Assembly (NCBI GenBank): GCA_947473355.1 | Contig: CANJCQ010000026.1 | Span: 1 to 47,159 of the forward strand | Reading direction: 5' to 3' | Origin: Sphingomonadaceae bacterium | GTDB lineage: Bacteria > Pseudomonadota > Alphaproteobacteria > Sphingomonadales > Sphingomonadaceae | Length of the DNA: 47,159 bases | In this document: positions 36,991 to 45,451 of the stretch, piece after piece | Layout of the letters: the number at the start of each line of letters is the position of its first letter | How positions within the stretch are numbered: position 1 is the first letter of the stretch | The notes under the pieces: generated by a model | The model's database searches: none | What the model was told of the DNA's origin: nothing | Seen by the model: only the letters and a program-made list of their open reading frames with translations | Program-made: the position numbers and the translations under genes

Positions 36991-37010
36991 CCCCTCCCCA
37001 AAGGGGGAGG
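36991..37010. repeat. Half copy of the CCCCTCCCC/GGGGGAGG repeat
   Basis: Short palindrome CCCCTCCCCAAAGGGGGAGG two bases before the stop codon of the DUF2889 gene on the minus strand. Possibly its terminator. Confidence 0.55.
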
Positions 37011-37012
37011 AT

Positions 37013-38035
37013 CTAGGCAGCCAGATACCCCGCCAGCTTCGGAACTTCCGCCAGCGCCCGCAGCGCATCGTTCAAATGGGTGCAGCCCTGGGGCCCGCGC
37101 AGTTGCTCGAGCACTGCTTCGCGAATTTCGCCGAGCGTGCGGCCAATCAGCCGCTGGGTGTTGTGGATTGCCCCGGGGCATTCGCCGAAAGGCAGGATAC
37201 GCGCTTCGGGTTCCAGGGTCAGCAGCTTGCCGGTGGCGAGATCGGCAGTGGCCTTGAGGTTGTATTCGTGGATCGCGCCGCGTCCGCCGGACTTGCGCTT
37301 GACGCTGTCCTGGAACGCGGCGTCGATGCGGATCAGCCCGGCCGCGTCATCGCGCTGGACTTCGATGCGGCGGGCGCGGCGAAAGCCGGGGCCTTCGTTC
37401 TCATAGAGCGCGTGCCAGCCTTCGGGATCGGCGGGATTGCGCACGTCGCCAGCCTCGGCCTGGGCGATACCGTCGCGCGCGGCCTCGCCGGTGATGCCGC
37501 TGTTGCCTTCGGCCAGGCCCCAGCAAACGTTTACCCGGTCGGCCATCAGCTTTTGCATTTCCTCCGGCTTGAATGTCGTGCGCATGCGTTCGGCCCAATC
37601 TATTTCGTGCCAATGTGCCCATGACATCGCCGAAACCAGCGAGGTGCCAGAAATATCGTCGAGCGGCAGATAGATCGGTGCGCCTTCCGAGATCAGCTCG
37701 GGCATGGTTTCCTTGATGAACAGCCGCAGATGATTTCCGCCGCGCACGCCCACCAACTGGTCGAGCTTGGCGGGGGCGGGTGTGGCGGTGATCGCGGTGA
37801 TCGTCTTGTCTTCGTTCAGCCTGGCATTGAATTCCGCTTCGTCGAGCACTGTGCCCGGGCCGCCTTGCTGCGGCGTGCGATAGTCGCGGCAGCGCCCGAC
37901 GAACAGGCGACCGCCGGTCTCGCCATCAGGCCAGCTTACGTCGATCGACATGGTGCGGCGCACCGAATTGGCGGCGCGCGGCGGGGCGGGGTTTGCGGTG
38001 TTGCGCAGGGGCGGGGGTACTGTTGCTGTTGCCAT
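37013..38035 (-). CDS. DUF2889-domain protein
   Basis: 340 residues. The C-terminal part GPQGCTHLNDALRALAEVP and the preceding LEPEARILPFGECPGAIHNT are the signature of DUF2889 (Cys and His conserved, possibly metal-binding or catalytic). The N-terminal half carries LRNTANPAPPRAANSVRRTMSIDVSWP, which is also typical of this family. DUF2889 proteins are of unknown function and are often found in aromatic/steroid-type catabolic clusters. Precedes no other gene in its transcript; the oxidoreductase upstream on the same strand is 32 bp away, so they may be cotranscribed. Confidence 0.85.
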   Translation of the reverse strand: MATATVPPPLRNTANPAPPRAANSVRRTMSIDVSWPDGETGGRLFVGRCRDYRTPQQGGPGTVLDEAEFNARLNEDKTITAITATPAPAKLDQLVGVRGGNHLRLFIKETMPELISEGAPIYLPLDDISGTSLVSAMSWAHWHEIDWAERMRTTFKPEEMQKLMADRVNVCWGLAEGNSGITGEAARDGIAQAEAGDVRNPADPEGWHALYENEGPGFRRARRIEVQRDDAAGLIRIDAAFQDSVKRKSGGRGAIHEYNLKATADLATGKLLTLEPEARILPFGECPGAIHNTQRLIGRTLGEIREAVLEQLRGPQGCTHLNDALRALAEVPKLAGYLAA

Positions 38036-38067
38036 GATGTGCCAGTGTCTCTCCCACTAGGGCCTTG

Positions 38068-39105
38068 TCAACTTGTCTCTGCGACCCGGACCAGCAGTTT
38101 GCCTACTGCAGCATTGCCCGCAAACACCGAAGCGAAGGCAGCGGGGGCTGCGCCGAGACCCTCGACCACAGTCTCGGGATAGGTCAGTTTGCCCTCTGCG
38201 ATCCAGCCCGCAATATCTTCGAGCGCATTGGGGCCCGCCATCAATCCGGCAAAGCCCTGGATCGAAAGGCCAGTGGCCATGATCGTGCGATAGAGCGCGG
38301 GCAGGTGGTCTGGCCCGGGGCCTTCGTAGCCCATGCCATAATAGGCAATATAGCCGCACATCGCCATGCGTGCGCCGCGGTTGAGGTTCTTGAAGACTTC
38401 CAGCGTGATTGCGCCGCCGGTATTGTCGAAATAGGCGTCGATGCCGTTCGGGGCGGCGGCCTGGAGCTGCGCGGCGAAATCAAGTGCCTTGTAGTCTGCC
38501 ACAGCATCAAAGCCGAGATCGAGCAGGGCGCGGCATTTGGCCGGCCCGCCCGCAATGCCAACGACGCGTGCGCCCAGGATTTTGCCGATCTGCCCGGCAA
38601 TCGATCCGACCGCGCCTGCCGCCGCTGAAATCGCGACGGTTTCGCCGGGCTTGGGCTTGCAGACATCGATCATGCCGCCATGCGCGGTCTGCCCCGGCAT
38701 GCCGAGCACGCCGAGCGCGGTCGAGACGGGGGCCAGCGCAGGATCGATGATGCGCGGAGGGCCGCGATAGTCGGACTGGTCGGGGGCAACAGCGGCATAT
38801 TCGCGCCAGCCGGTGCGGCCTTCGACAATCTGGCCAGGTGCATAGTCGGGATGGTTGGAGGCCACGACCTCGCTGACGGTTGCGCCGACCATGACATCGC
38901 CGAGTTCCAGATGCGTCGCGCCCGACAGGCGAACCTCGTCGATAGCGAAGCGGAACAGAGGATCGACGGCGAGCCACAGGGTTTTGAGCAGGACCTCGCG
39001 AGGTCCGGGGACCGGGATCGGCACTTCCTGAAGTGCAAAGTCCTCTGCGCGGGGATTGCCACGCGCGTAAGACTTCAAAACGATCTGTTTCATGGTTTCG
39101 GCCAC
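38068..39105 (-). CDS. MDR-family NADP-dependent oxidoreductase (zinc-free, leukotriene-B4-dehydrogenase-like)
   Basis: 345 residues from a GTG at 39105 (AGAGGAAG six bases upstream); an ATG four codons later is the alternative. N-terminal barrel (VPIPVPGPREVLLKTLWLAVDP), nucleotide site AAAGAVGSIAGQIGKILGARVVGIAGG (AxxGxxG), then FDNTGGAITLEVFKNLNRGARMAMCGYIAYY. No catalytic-zinc ligands, so it is a double-bond reductase/NADP oxidoreductase rather than an alcohol dehydrogenase. Probably reduces an enone intermediate (inferred). First of two genes with the DUF2889 gene. Confidence 0.9.
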   Translation of the reverse strand: MAETMKQIVLKSYARGNPRAEDFALQEVPIPVPGPREVLLKTLWLAVDPLFRFAIDEVRLSGATHLELGDVMVGATVSEVVASNHPDYAPGQIVEGRTGWREYAAVAPDQSDYRGPPRIIDPALAPVSTALGVLGMPGQTAHGGMIDVCKPKPGETVAISAAAGAVGSIAGQIGKILGARVVGIAGGPAKCRALLDLGFDAVADYKALDFAAQLQAAAPNGIDAYFDNTGGAITLEVFKNLNRGARMAMCGYIAYYGMGYEGPGPDHLPALYRTIMATGLSIQGFAGLMAGPNALEDIAGWIAEGKLTYPETVVEGLGAAPAAFASVFAGNAAVGKLLVRVAETS

Positions 39106-39120
39106 GGGTCGCTTCCTCTG

Positions 39121-39215
39121 CTCCCCTCCCGCTTGTGGGAGGGGCCGGGGTGGGTCAGTAGAGTGGCAGCGTAAACCGCGCCCACCCCTAACCCCTCCCG
39201 CAGGCGGGAGGGGGA
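39121..39215. repeat. GC-rich inverted repeat
   Basis: Left arm about 39121-39155 (CTCCCCTCCCGCTTGTGGGA, then GGGGCCGGGGTGGGT) and right arm about 39181-39215 (CCCACCCCTAACCCCTCCCG, then CAGGCGGGAGGGGG) are complementary with a few mismatches; each arm also folds on itself. It lies between the P450 stop and the next gene on the same strand. Confidence 0.75.
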
Positions 39216-39221
39216 CTATCG

Positions 39222-40532
39222 TTACTTCAGCCGGACAGTCACCGCCGTCATGCCGCGATGATCGACGCCGCGATATTCGGGCTTGGGCTTGTCCGGATCG
39301 AGCCGCATCTTGGGGAAACGGTCCATAAGACCCGAGATTGCCACGATCATCTCCTGCCGCGCGACTTCGATGCCGAGGCAGCGGTGCGGGCCGAAGCCGA
39401 AGCCCATCTGGTGGCTCTTGTCGCGGTAGATGTCGTACTTCTCAGGGTTCTTGAATTTTTCCGGATCATGGTTGGCCGCGCCCAGGCACATGTCGACCCG
39501 CACTCCGGCAGGCACCATCACACCCTCGACCATGGTATCTTCAACACACAGCCGCGGAAACACCGGATCAGTCGCGCGCCAGCGCAGCCCTTCCTCGACT
39601 GCCTGATCGAGCAGGCTCCGGTCTTTGACGCAATCTTCCCAGAAGTGATAATTGTTCATCAGGGCGTCAATGGTGATGCCCATCTGCCGCCAGGTGGTGC
39701 CGCCGCCAGCGAAGATCGCCAGCTTGGCATAACCGAAGATTTCGTCCTCGGTGAGCGGGCGTTTGCTGCCGTCTTCGTCGGTGATTTTGCATCCGATCAG
39801 GCCGGAAATCAGGTTGTCGCCGGGATTGTCGGTGTTTTCGGCAATCAGCTTGCGCAAGGTCGCGTCGACCCAGGCGCGGGCCTCGGCGCTTTCCTCAGGC
39901 CTGAGCTTGGCAGCGCCGAAGGTGCCGCGATCGAGCTGATAGCGGAACTCGAGCACGTCTGCGCCTTCCAGCCCGATGGCGCGGGTGATCGTTGCCATCG
40001 GCATGCGCGCGCAAAGCTCGAAATTGAGATCGACGGCATCTTCGTCGAGCAGCCGGTCGAGAAGGGCGTCCGCAGTTTCCTGCACCCAACGCTTGTTCCA
40101 CCAGTCGAGCACCTTGGGCCGCTTGAACAAGGGCTGGGCGGCGGCGCGCAGGTGCTTGTGTTCCTTGCCGACCATGGCAAGAATCGTTGGGCCGATGCTG
40201 GCTAAGCCGGGGCTTTCCTTGTAGCCTTCCGAGGAGAATATCAGGTTCTCGCGGAAGCCGATCTCGCAGGCGCGATAGGAAAAGAACGTGTATTTATCGC
40301 GCTTGACCGGGGAAAATTCCTGCTCGGGCACCCCAAGCAGCGAGCGCAGTGAACCGGACTGCACTGCCGCCTTGTCGCGCAGCTGGTTCATGTCCTCGGT
40401 ATAGTCGCGGTCCATGTCGACGCCGGTGTTGGCGGTCTGGGTATTGACATCAAACATCTCCGCATAGCGGGGATTGTCCGACATCAGATAGCTGAGCGCG
40501 CCCGACTTGTGATCTACAGGGCAGGTAGCCAT
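39222..40532 (-). CDS. Cytochrome P450 with atypical I-helix
   Basis: 436 residues, soluble bacterial class I type. Heme loop FGFGPHRCLG with axial C385; ExxR at E314-x2-R317; I-helix AGGGTTW at 275-281. The normally acidic residue before the conserved Thr (A/G-G-x-D/E-T) is Gly here, so proton delivery must differ. GVRVDMCLGAANHDPEKFKNPEKYDI is the normal stretch before the heme loop. The family hydroxylates unactivated C-H bonds and needs a ferredoxin and reductase, which are not encoded nearby. Likely cotranscribed with the SDR whose stop lies 4 bp upstream. Substrate unknown; alcohol-to-ketone follow-up by the SDR fits. Confidence 0.94.
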   Translation of the reverse strand: MATCPVDHKSGALSYLMSDNPRYAEMFDVNTQTANTGVDMDRDYTEDMNQLRDKAAVQSGSLRSLLGVPEQEFSPVKRDKYTFFSYRACEIGFRENLIFSSEGYKESPGLASIGPTILAMVGKEHKHLRAAAQPLFKRPKVLDWWNKRWVQETADALLDRLLDEDAVDLNFELCARMPMATITRAIGLEGADVLEFRYQLDRGTFGAAKLRPEESAEARAWVDATLRKLIAENTDNPGDNLISGLIGCKITDEDGSKRPLTEDEIFGYAKLAIFAGGGTTWRQMGITIDALMNNYHFWEDCVKDRSLLDQAVEEGLRWRATDPVFPRLCVEDTMVEGVMVPAGVRVDMCLGAANHDPEKFKNPEKYDIYRDKSHQMGFGFGPHRCLGIEVARQEMIVAISGLMDRFPKMRLDPDKPKPEYRGVDHRGMTAVTVRLK

Positions 40533-40536
40533 GGTC

Positions 40537-41352
40537 TTATCCTCCTACTTTGCGGCCGGCGGTGAGCCCGCCATCGACCGGCAGATTGACGCCGGTAATA
40601 TTGCTGGCGAGATCGGAAGCAAGGAACATTGCTGCTGCCGCAGTATCTGCCGGATCGATCGAGCGGCCGAGCGGATGCGCCTTGCCCATGGACTCGAGGA
40701 TCATGTCCTTGTTGGGGCTGTCAGGGTCCATGCCCGAATAGTGGGTCAGCATGCCCGCCGGGCAGACTGAATTGACCCGGATGCCCTTGTCGGCCAGTTC
40801 GATGGCGAGGCCTCGGGTGAAGTTGACCACTGCGCCCTTGCTGGTGCCATAAACCACGCCGCCATAGCCGATCATGCCCGCGACAGAGGCAGTGTTGACG
40901 ATGACGCCGACGATCCCGTTGCCATCCTTTTCCTGTTTGTCGAACTGGCGGATGGCGGATTGCGCGCCATAGAACACGCCGTTGATATTGACGTCCTCGA
41001 CCTTCTTGATGTCCTCGACTGTCGCATCGACGAACTTCTTGAGGCCCTGGCCCGGGATCGGATTGATGGTGAGGCCGGCGTTGTTGTAGATCACGTCGAG
41101 CCGCCCGAAGGTCTCGACTGCTGCCTGGACTGCTGCCTCAACCTGTGCCGGATCGGTAACATTGCAGGCCACGGCCCTGGCCTGACCCTGCGGCGCGCCG
41201 GCCAGCCGCACTGATTCCTCAGCGCCGGGCAGATCAATATCGGCAGCGATCACCTTGGCGCCATGTTCGGTCCACAGCTTGACCGCCGCGCGGCCCACGC
41301 CGGAGCCTGCGCCGGTGATTACCGCGACTTTGCCTTCAAGTAGTCCTTGCAT
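40537..41352 (-). CDS. SDR-family oxidoreductase, NAD-type
   Basis: 271 residues from the ATG at 41352, preceded by GGGAGATTGAGG; a TTG two codons upstream is less likely. TGAGSGVG at 13-20, AADID with D38 (NAD preference), NNAG at 90-93, catalytic S156, Y168 and K172. A longer insertion (FVDATVEDIKKVEDVN) and a Lys/Asp-rich turn (QFDKQEKDGNG) before the active-site Ser are characteristic details. Between an aldehyde dehydrogenase (28 bp upstream) and the P450 (4 bp downstream), so probably an ALDH-SDR-P450 operon oxidising the P450 product. Confidence 0.93.
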   Translation of the reverse strand: MQGLLEGKVAVITGAGSGVGRAAVKLWTEHGAKVIAADIDLPGAEESVRLAGAPQGQARAVACNVTDPAQVEAAVQAAVETFGRLDVIYNNAGLTINPIPGQGLKKFVDATVEDIKKVEDVNINGVFYGAQSAIRQFDKQEKDGNGIVGVIVNTASVAGMIGYGGVVYGTSKGAVVNFTRGLAIELADKGIRVNSVCPAGMLTHYSGMDPDSPNKDMILESMGKAHPLGRSIDPADTAAAAMFLASDLASNITGVNLPVDGGLTAGRKVGG

Positions 41353-41380
41353 CCTCAATCTCCCAATTGCCTCAAGGCGG

Positions 41381-42865
41381 TTATCCGCCCAGGTTAAACG
41401 TCGTCACCATCTGGAACTCGCGCAGGCCTTCGACCCCGCGTTCGCGCCCGAGGCCGCTCATCTTGATGCCGCCGCCGGATGCATAGGAACTCATCACCGC
41501 GCCGTTGACGTTGACTGCGCCCGAGCGGATCTTGAGCCCGGTCTGGAAGGCGGCCACCTTGTCTTGCCCGGTGACCCAGGCCGAAAGGCCGAACTTGCTG
41601 TCGTTGGCCATCTGCACCGCATGGTCGAGATCCTTGTAGCCGATCACGCCCACCACCGGCCCGAAAATTTCTTCCTGCGCGGCGGGGTTGGCATTGTCGG
41701 GAAGATCGAGCACGGTCGGCTCCCAGAAATAGCCCTTGTCCATATGCGCCGGGCGCTTGCCGCCAGCGACCACGCGGCCACCCGCTGCCACTGCCGCCTC
41801 GGTAAACTGCTCGCAGCGCGCGCGCTGGCCCTTGGAGATCACCGGGCCGAGCTGGGTTTCGGGGTCGCTGGCCACGCCGATTTTCACATTGGCAACCGCT
41901 GCGGCCATAGCCTCGAGCACTTCATCCTTGCTCTCCTGCGGCACGAACACGCGGGTGCCAAGCACGCAGCCTTGCCCGGCATGGGAAGTGCAGACCTGGT
42001 GGCCATGTGCGGCTGCGCGGCCGACAGAATCGGGTAGGAAGATCGCCGCCGACTTGCCGCCAAGTTCCAGCACCAGCCGCTTGAGCGTCGGCGCGGCTTG
42101 CTCTGCGACCTTGGCGCCGACCACGCAGGAACCGGTGAACGAGACCATATCAACACGCGGATCGGTGGTGATCGCGAGGCCGCCTTCAAGGCCTTCCTCG
42201 ATGATCACATTCATCACACCCGCTGGCAACCCGGCCTCGTCGGCGGCCTCGGCAAAGATCATCGCAGACAGGGGCGTGAACGGATTGGGTCGCAGAATTA
42301 CCGAATTGCCCGCCACCAGCGCCGGGATCACCTTCCAGAAGGCGGTGTAGAACGGGACGTTGTAGGCCGAGATCGCCGCGACCACGCCAAGCGGCCGATA
42401 GAGCTTGAGGCTCTGCACGGTGAAATAGGGATTGACCCTTTCGTGCAGTGGCAGCGGGTTTTGGTCGAATTCCGGCAGCCTCAGGAACATGTCGATGATT
42501 TCGTCGGTCATGCGCAGCGGCGCATGGACCTGCGCGCCCATCACGGTCGAGTTCACCGGGCACCCGGCCTCGGTGATCGCCAGTTCCTTGAGCTTGTCGG
42601 CGCGCTTTTTCAGCGCTTCGGAATAACGGTGCATGGCCTCGGCGCGCTGCTTCATGGTCAGGCCGCTCCAGTTGCCGGAATCGAAGCTCTCCCGCGCGCC
42701 GCCGATGGCCCGGTCGACCTGTCCGGCTGCGACGCTGTTGATCTCGGCGACGATCGATTCGTCGGACGGATTTTCGACAACAAAGCTGGCACCCTGGCCG
42801 CGCACGAATTTGCCGTCGATATAGCCGGTGTAGGTCAGGACACGTCTCCCATAATAATTCGCCAT
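41381..42865 (-). CDS. Aldehyde dehydrogenase (NAD(P)-dependent)
   Basis: 494 residues. Oxidises an aldehyde to a carboxylic acid. Family blocks: PLGVVAAISAYNVPFYTAFWKVIPALVAGN, LELGGKSAAIF (general base Glu), HAGQGCVLGTRVFVP (nucleophile Cys), EEIFGPVVGVI, and the end GIKMSGLGRERGVEGLREF. The ATG at 42865 matches the family start; the ribosome binding site is weak. First gene of the ALDH-SDR-P450 transcript, divergent from the PQQ dehydrogenase with about 130 bp between that should hold both promoters. Confidence 0.94.
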   Translation of the reverse strand: MANYYGRRVLTYTGYIDGKFVRGQGASFVVENPSDESIVAEINSVAAGQVDRAIGGARESFDSGNWSGLTMKQRAEAMHRYSEALKKRADKLKELAITEAGCPVNSTVMGAQVHAPLRMTDEIIDMFLRLPEFDQNPLPLHERVNPYFTVQSLKLYRPLGVVAAISAYNVPFYTAFWKVIPALVAGNSVILRPNPFTPLSAMIFAEAADEAGLPAGVMNVIIEEGLEGGLAITTDPRVDMVSFTGSCVVGAKVAEQAAPTLKRLVLELGGKSAAIFLPDSVGRAAAHGHQVCTSHAGQGCVLGTRVFVPQESKDEVLEAMAAAVANVKIGVASDPETQLGPVISKGQRARCEQFTEAAVAAGGRVVAGGKRPAHMDKGYFWEPTVLDLPDNANPAAQEEIFGPVVGVIGYKDLDHAVQMANDSKFGLSAWVTGQDKVAAFQTGLKIRSGAVNVNGAVMSSYASGGGIKMSGLGRERGVEGLREFQMVTTFNLGG

Positions 42866-42995
42866 TGCGAACAAGAATTCGATTAAGATGCATCTAGCCT
42901 TGTGGCTTTCCAGCGTCAATCAGACTTGCAGAGCTTGGCCATTCCGGCAAGTGTGTGCTTAAGAGCAGGAACGAGAAAAAACGGGAGTGGGAACC

Positions 42996-45323
42996 ATGGG
43001 CGAAAATGGCATCGCGCGCGCCATCGGCAGGGCTGTGTATGGGCTGTTGCTTGTACTCATCGGGCTGGCACTGGCCGTGGGCGGGGCGAAGCTGATCTGG
43101 CTGGGCGGCTCGTGGTATTATCTTCCCGCCGGGCTGTTTGCCCTGTTGTCGGGCTATAATGTGCTCAAGCGCAATTGGTGGACCGGGGCGGCGATCTATG
43201 GGGTCTTGCTGCTGTTTACGCTGATCTGGGCGCTGTTCGAGGTTGGGCTCGATGGCTGGGCCCTGATGCCGCGCGTCGTTTCGCCCTTGGCGCTGGGCCT
43301 GCCCTTCCTGGTCGTCGCGCTGGCCAGCCGGATCAAGGCGGACCGGCAGGGCGGCTGGCTTGTGGTGGGAACCGCAGCGGTGCTGGCGCTGGCCGTCTGG
43401 GCCAATTCCGGCTTTGCGCCAGTGACCGCCGCGAGCTATCCGGCCCCCGCCGTGGCTGGCCCGGCTGATGGCGACTGGCTGCATTTTGGCAACGACCAGG
43501 GCGGCAGCCACTTCTCTGCCCTCAGCGCCATCGACCAGAGCAATGTCGCCAAGCTGCAAGTCGCCTGGACTGCACAGCTCGGGCCGATGCCGCTCAAGCC
43601 GGTTGGCCAGATCGATGCCACCCCGCTCAAAGTCGGCGATCACCTCTATGCCTGCTCGCCGTTCAACGATGTGGTCGATCTTGAGCCGGAGACCGGCAAG
43701 GTCCGCTGGCAATATAGCGCCCCGCGCAATAATTCGGGGCTTTCGGTGGTGCGCTGCCGGGGCGTGGCCTTTTATGCCGTGCCGGGAGCGAGCGGCCTGT
43801 GCGCCCGCCGGGTCTATACCGTCGTCTCCGATGGCGCGCATCTGATTGCGCTCGATGCTGAGACCGGGGCGCTGTGCCCCAGCTTCGGCGAGGGCGGGCT
43901 GGTCGATACGCTGAGAGGCATGAAGCAGCGCAATGCCGGCTATTATGGCGTCTCCTCGGCGCCTGCGGTTATCCGCGGCAAGCTGGTGTTCGGTGGCTCT
44001 GTTGCCGATGGCCAGCATGTCGGCGAGCCTTCGGGCGTGGTTCGCGCCTATGACGCGGTCACCGGCAAGCTCGCCTGGGCCTGGGACATGGACCGGCCCG
44101 GCCAGCACGGCGAACCTGCCCCGGGAGAATACTATTCCTCCGGCACGCCCAATTCATGGGGGCCGATGAGCGCCGATGAAGCGCTCGGGCTGGTCTATGT
44201 GCCGACCGGCAATTCGACGCCTGACTATTGGGGCGGGCACCGCAGCGCCGAGAGCAACCACTATGCCAGCTCGGTGGTGGCGCTTGATGCCATGACGGGC
44301 GAGCCGCGCTGGTCGTTCCAGACGACGCATTATGACCTGTGGGATTTCGATGTCGCCTCGCAGCCGGTGCTGTTCGATCTCAAGCTGCCCAGCGGCCCGG
44401 TCCCGGCGCTGATCCAGCCGACCAAGCGCGGCGAGCTGTTCGTGCTTGACCGGCGCACCGGCAAGCCGCTGTTCCCGGTGGTCGAGAGGCCAGCCCCGCA
44501 AAAGGGCGCGGTCGAGCGGATTTCGCCGACCCAGCCGTGGTCAGAGGCCTTCCCGCATCTGATGGGGCCGGAGCTCAACGAGGGCCGGATGTGGGGCGTC
44601 TCCGCGCTCGATCAGCTGTGGTGCCGGATCAGCTTCCGCGAGGCGCGCTATGAGGGCGCATTGACCCCGCCCGGGCTGACCCCGGCCTTGCTCGATCCGG
44701 GCTATATCGGCGGTTCCGACTGGGGCTCGGTCTCGGTCGATCAGGGCCGCCAGTTGGCGTTCGGCCTGTCAAACCGCACGGTAAACTGGATTCGCTTGAT
44801 ACCGCGCTCCGAACCACGCGCCCGCGATGCCAAGGCGGCCTCGGCAGGCGATCATGGCCGGTTTGTTGCGCAGGAAGGCACGCCCTATGCAGCGGACGTC
44901 CACCCGTTCCTTTCGCCGCTCGGCGTGCCGTGTCAGGCTCCGCCCTATGGCATGGTCAATGCAATCGACCTGACGACGGGCAAGATGGTCTGGAGCCGCC
45001 CGCTTGGCCGCGCGCGTGATCTGGGGCCGATGCGGATGAAATCGCACCTGCCCTTCACCATCGGCACCCAGAACTTTGGTGGCACGATCAGCACTGCTTC
45101 GGGGCTGGTCTTTGCGGGCGGATCAGGCGACCACGCATTTCGGGCATTCGACAGTGCGACTGGCAAGCTGCTGTTCGAGGCGGACCTGCCGGGCAATGGT
45201 TCGGCGACGCCGATGACCTTCCTTTCAGGCAAGGACGGCAAGCAATATGTCGTGATTGTTTCGGATGCCGGGATGAAGGACGGCAAGGTCTATGGGGCGA
45301 TTACGGCCTATCGGTTGCCCTAG
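42996..45323 (+). CDS. Membrane-bound PQQ-dependent dehydrogenase (glucose/quinate/shikimate family)
   Basis: 775 residues from the ATG at 42996 (GGGAG eight bases upstream; a GTG at 42987 overlaps that site). Four to five N-terminal membrane helices (about 8-135, GLLLVLIGLALAVGGAKLIWL first) and a periplasmic eight-bladed propeller. The propeller starts at GDWLHFGNDQGGSHFSALSAID and repeats the W-motif (KVRWQYSAP, KLAWAWDM, PRWSFQTTHYDLWDFD, KMVWSRPLG). Oxidises a sugar, polyol or cyclic alcohol in the periplasm and gives electrons to ubiquinone. PQQ synthesis genes are not in the window. Substrate not predictable; the family includes cyclic alcohol acids. Confidence 0.94.
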   Translation: MGENGIARAIGRAVYGLLLVLIGLALAVGGAKLIWLGGSWYYLPAGLFALLSGYNVLKRNWWTGAAIYGVLLLFTLIWALFEVGLDGWALMPRVVSPLALGLPFLVVALASRIKADRQGGWLVVGTAAVLALAVWANSGFAPVTAASYPAPAVAGPADGDWLHFGNDQGGSHFSALSAIDQSNVAKLQVAWTAQLGPMPLKPVGQIDATPLKVGDHLYACSPFNDVVDLEPETGKVRWQYSAPRNNSGLSVVRCRGVAFYAVPGASGLCARRVYTVVSDGAHLIALDAETGALCPSFGEGGLVDTLRGMKQRNAGYYGVSSAPAVIRGKLVFGGSVADGQHVGEPSGVVRAYDAVTGKLAWAWDMDRPGQHGEPAPGEYYSSGTPNSWGPMSADEALGLVYVPTGNSTPDYWGGHRSAESNHYASSVVALDAMTGEPRWSFQTTHYDLWDFDVASQPVLFDLKLPSGPVPALIQPTKRGELFVLDRRTGKPLFPVVERPAPQKGAVERISPTQPWSEAFPHLMGPELNEGRMWGVSALDQLWCRISFREARYEGALTPPGLTPALLDPGYIGGSDWGSVSVDQGRQLAFGLSNRTVNWIRLIPRSEPRARDAKAASAGDHGRFVAQEGTPYAADVHPFLSPLGVPCQAPPYGMVNAIDLTTGKMVWSRPLGRARDLGPMRMKSHLPFTIGTQNFGGTISTASGLVFAGGSGDHAFRAFDSATGKLLFEADLPGNGSATPMTFLSGKDGKQYVVIVSDAGMKDGKVYGAITAYRLP

Positions 45324-45330
45324 GAGTCAA

Positions 45331-45443
45331 TCCTCCCCTTCCGGGGGAGGTGGCCCACCAAGGGTGGGACCGAGGGGGCGTTGACTTCGCTGACTGGCCC
45401 CCTCCGCCTCGCTGCGCTCGGCACCTCCCCCGAAGGTGGAGGA
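45331..45443. repeat. Palindromic intergenic repeat, CCTCCCC/GGGGAGG family
   Basis: Second full copy of the element at 5275-5404: starts TCCTCCCCTTCCGGGGGAGG then TGGCCCACC, ends CACCTCCCCCGAAGGTGGAG. Inside lies CGAGGGGG paired with CCCCCTCCG. It lies between the PQQ dehydrogenase and a convergent gene and may terminate both. Confidence 0.75.
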
Positions 45444-45451
45444 TTTGAGAA

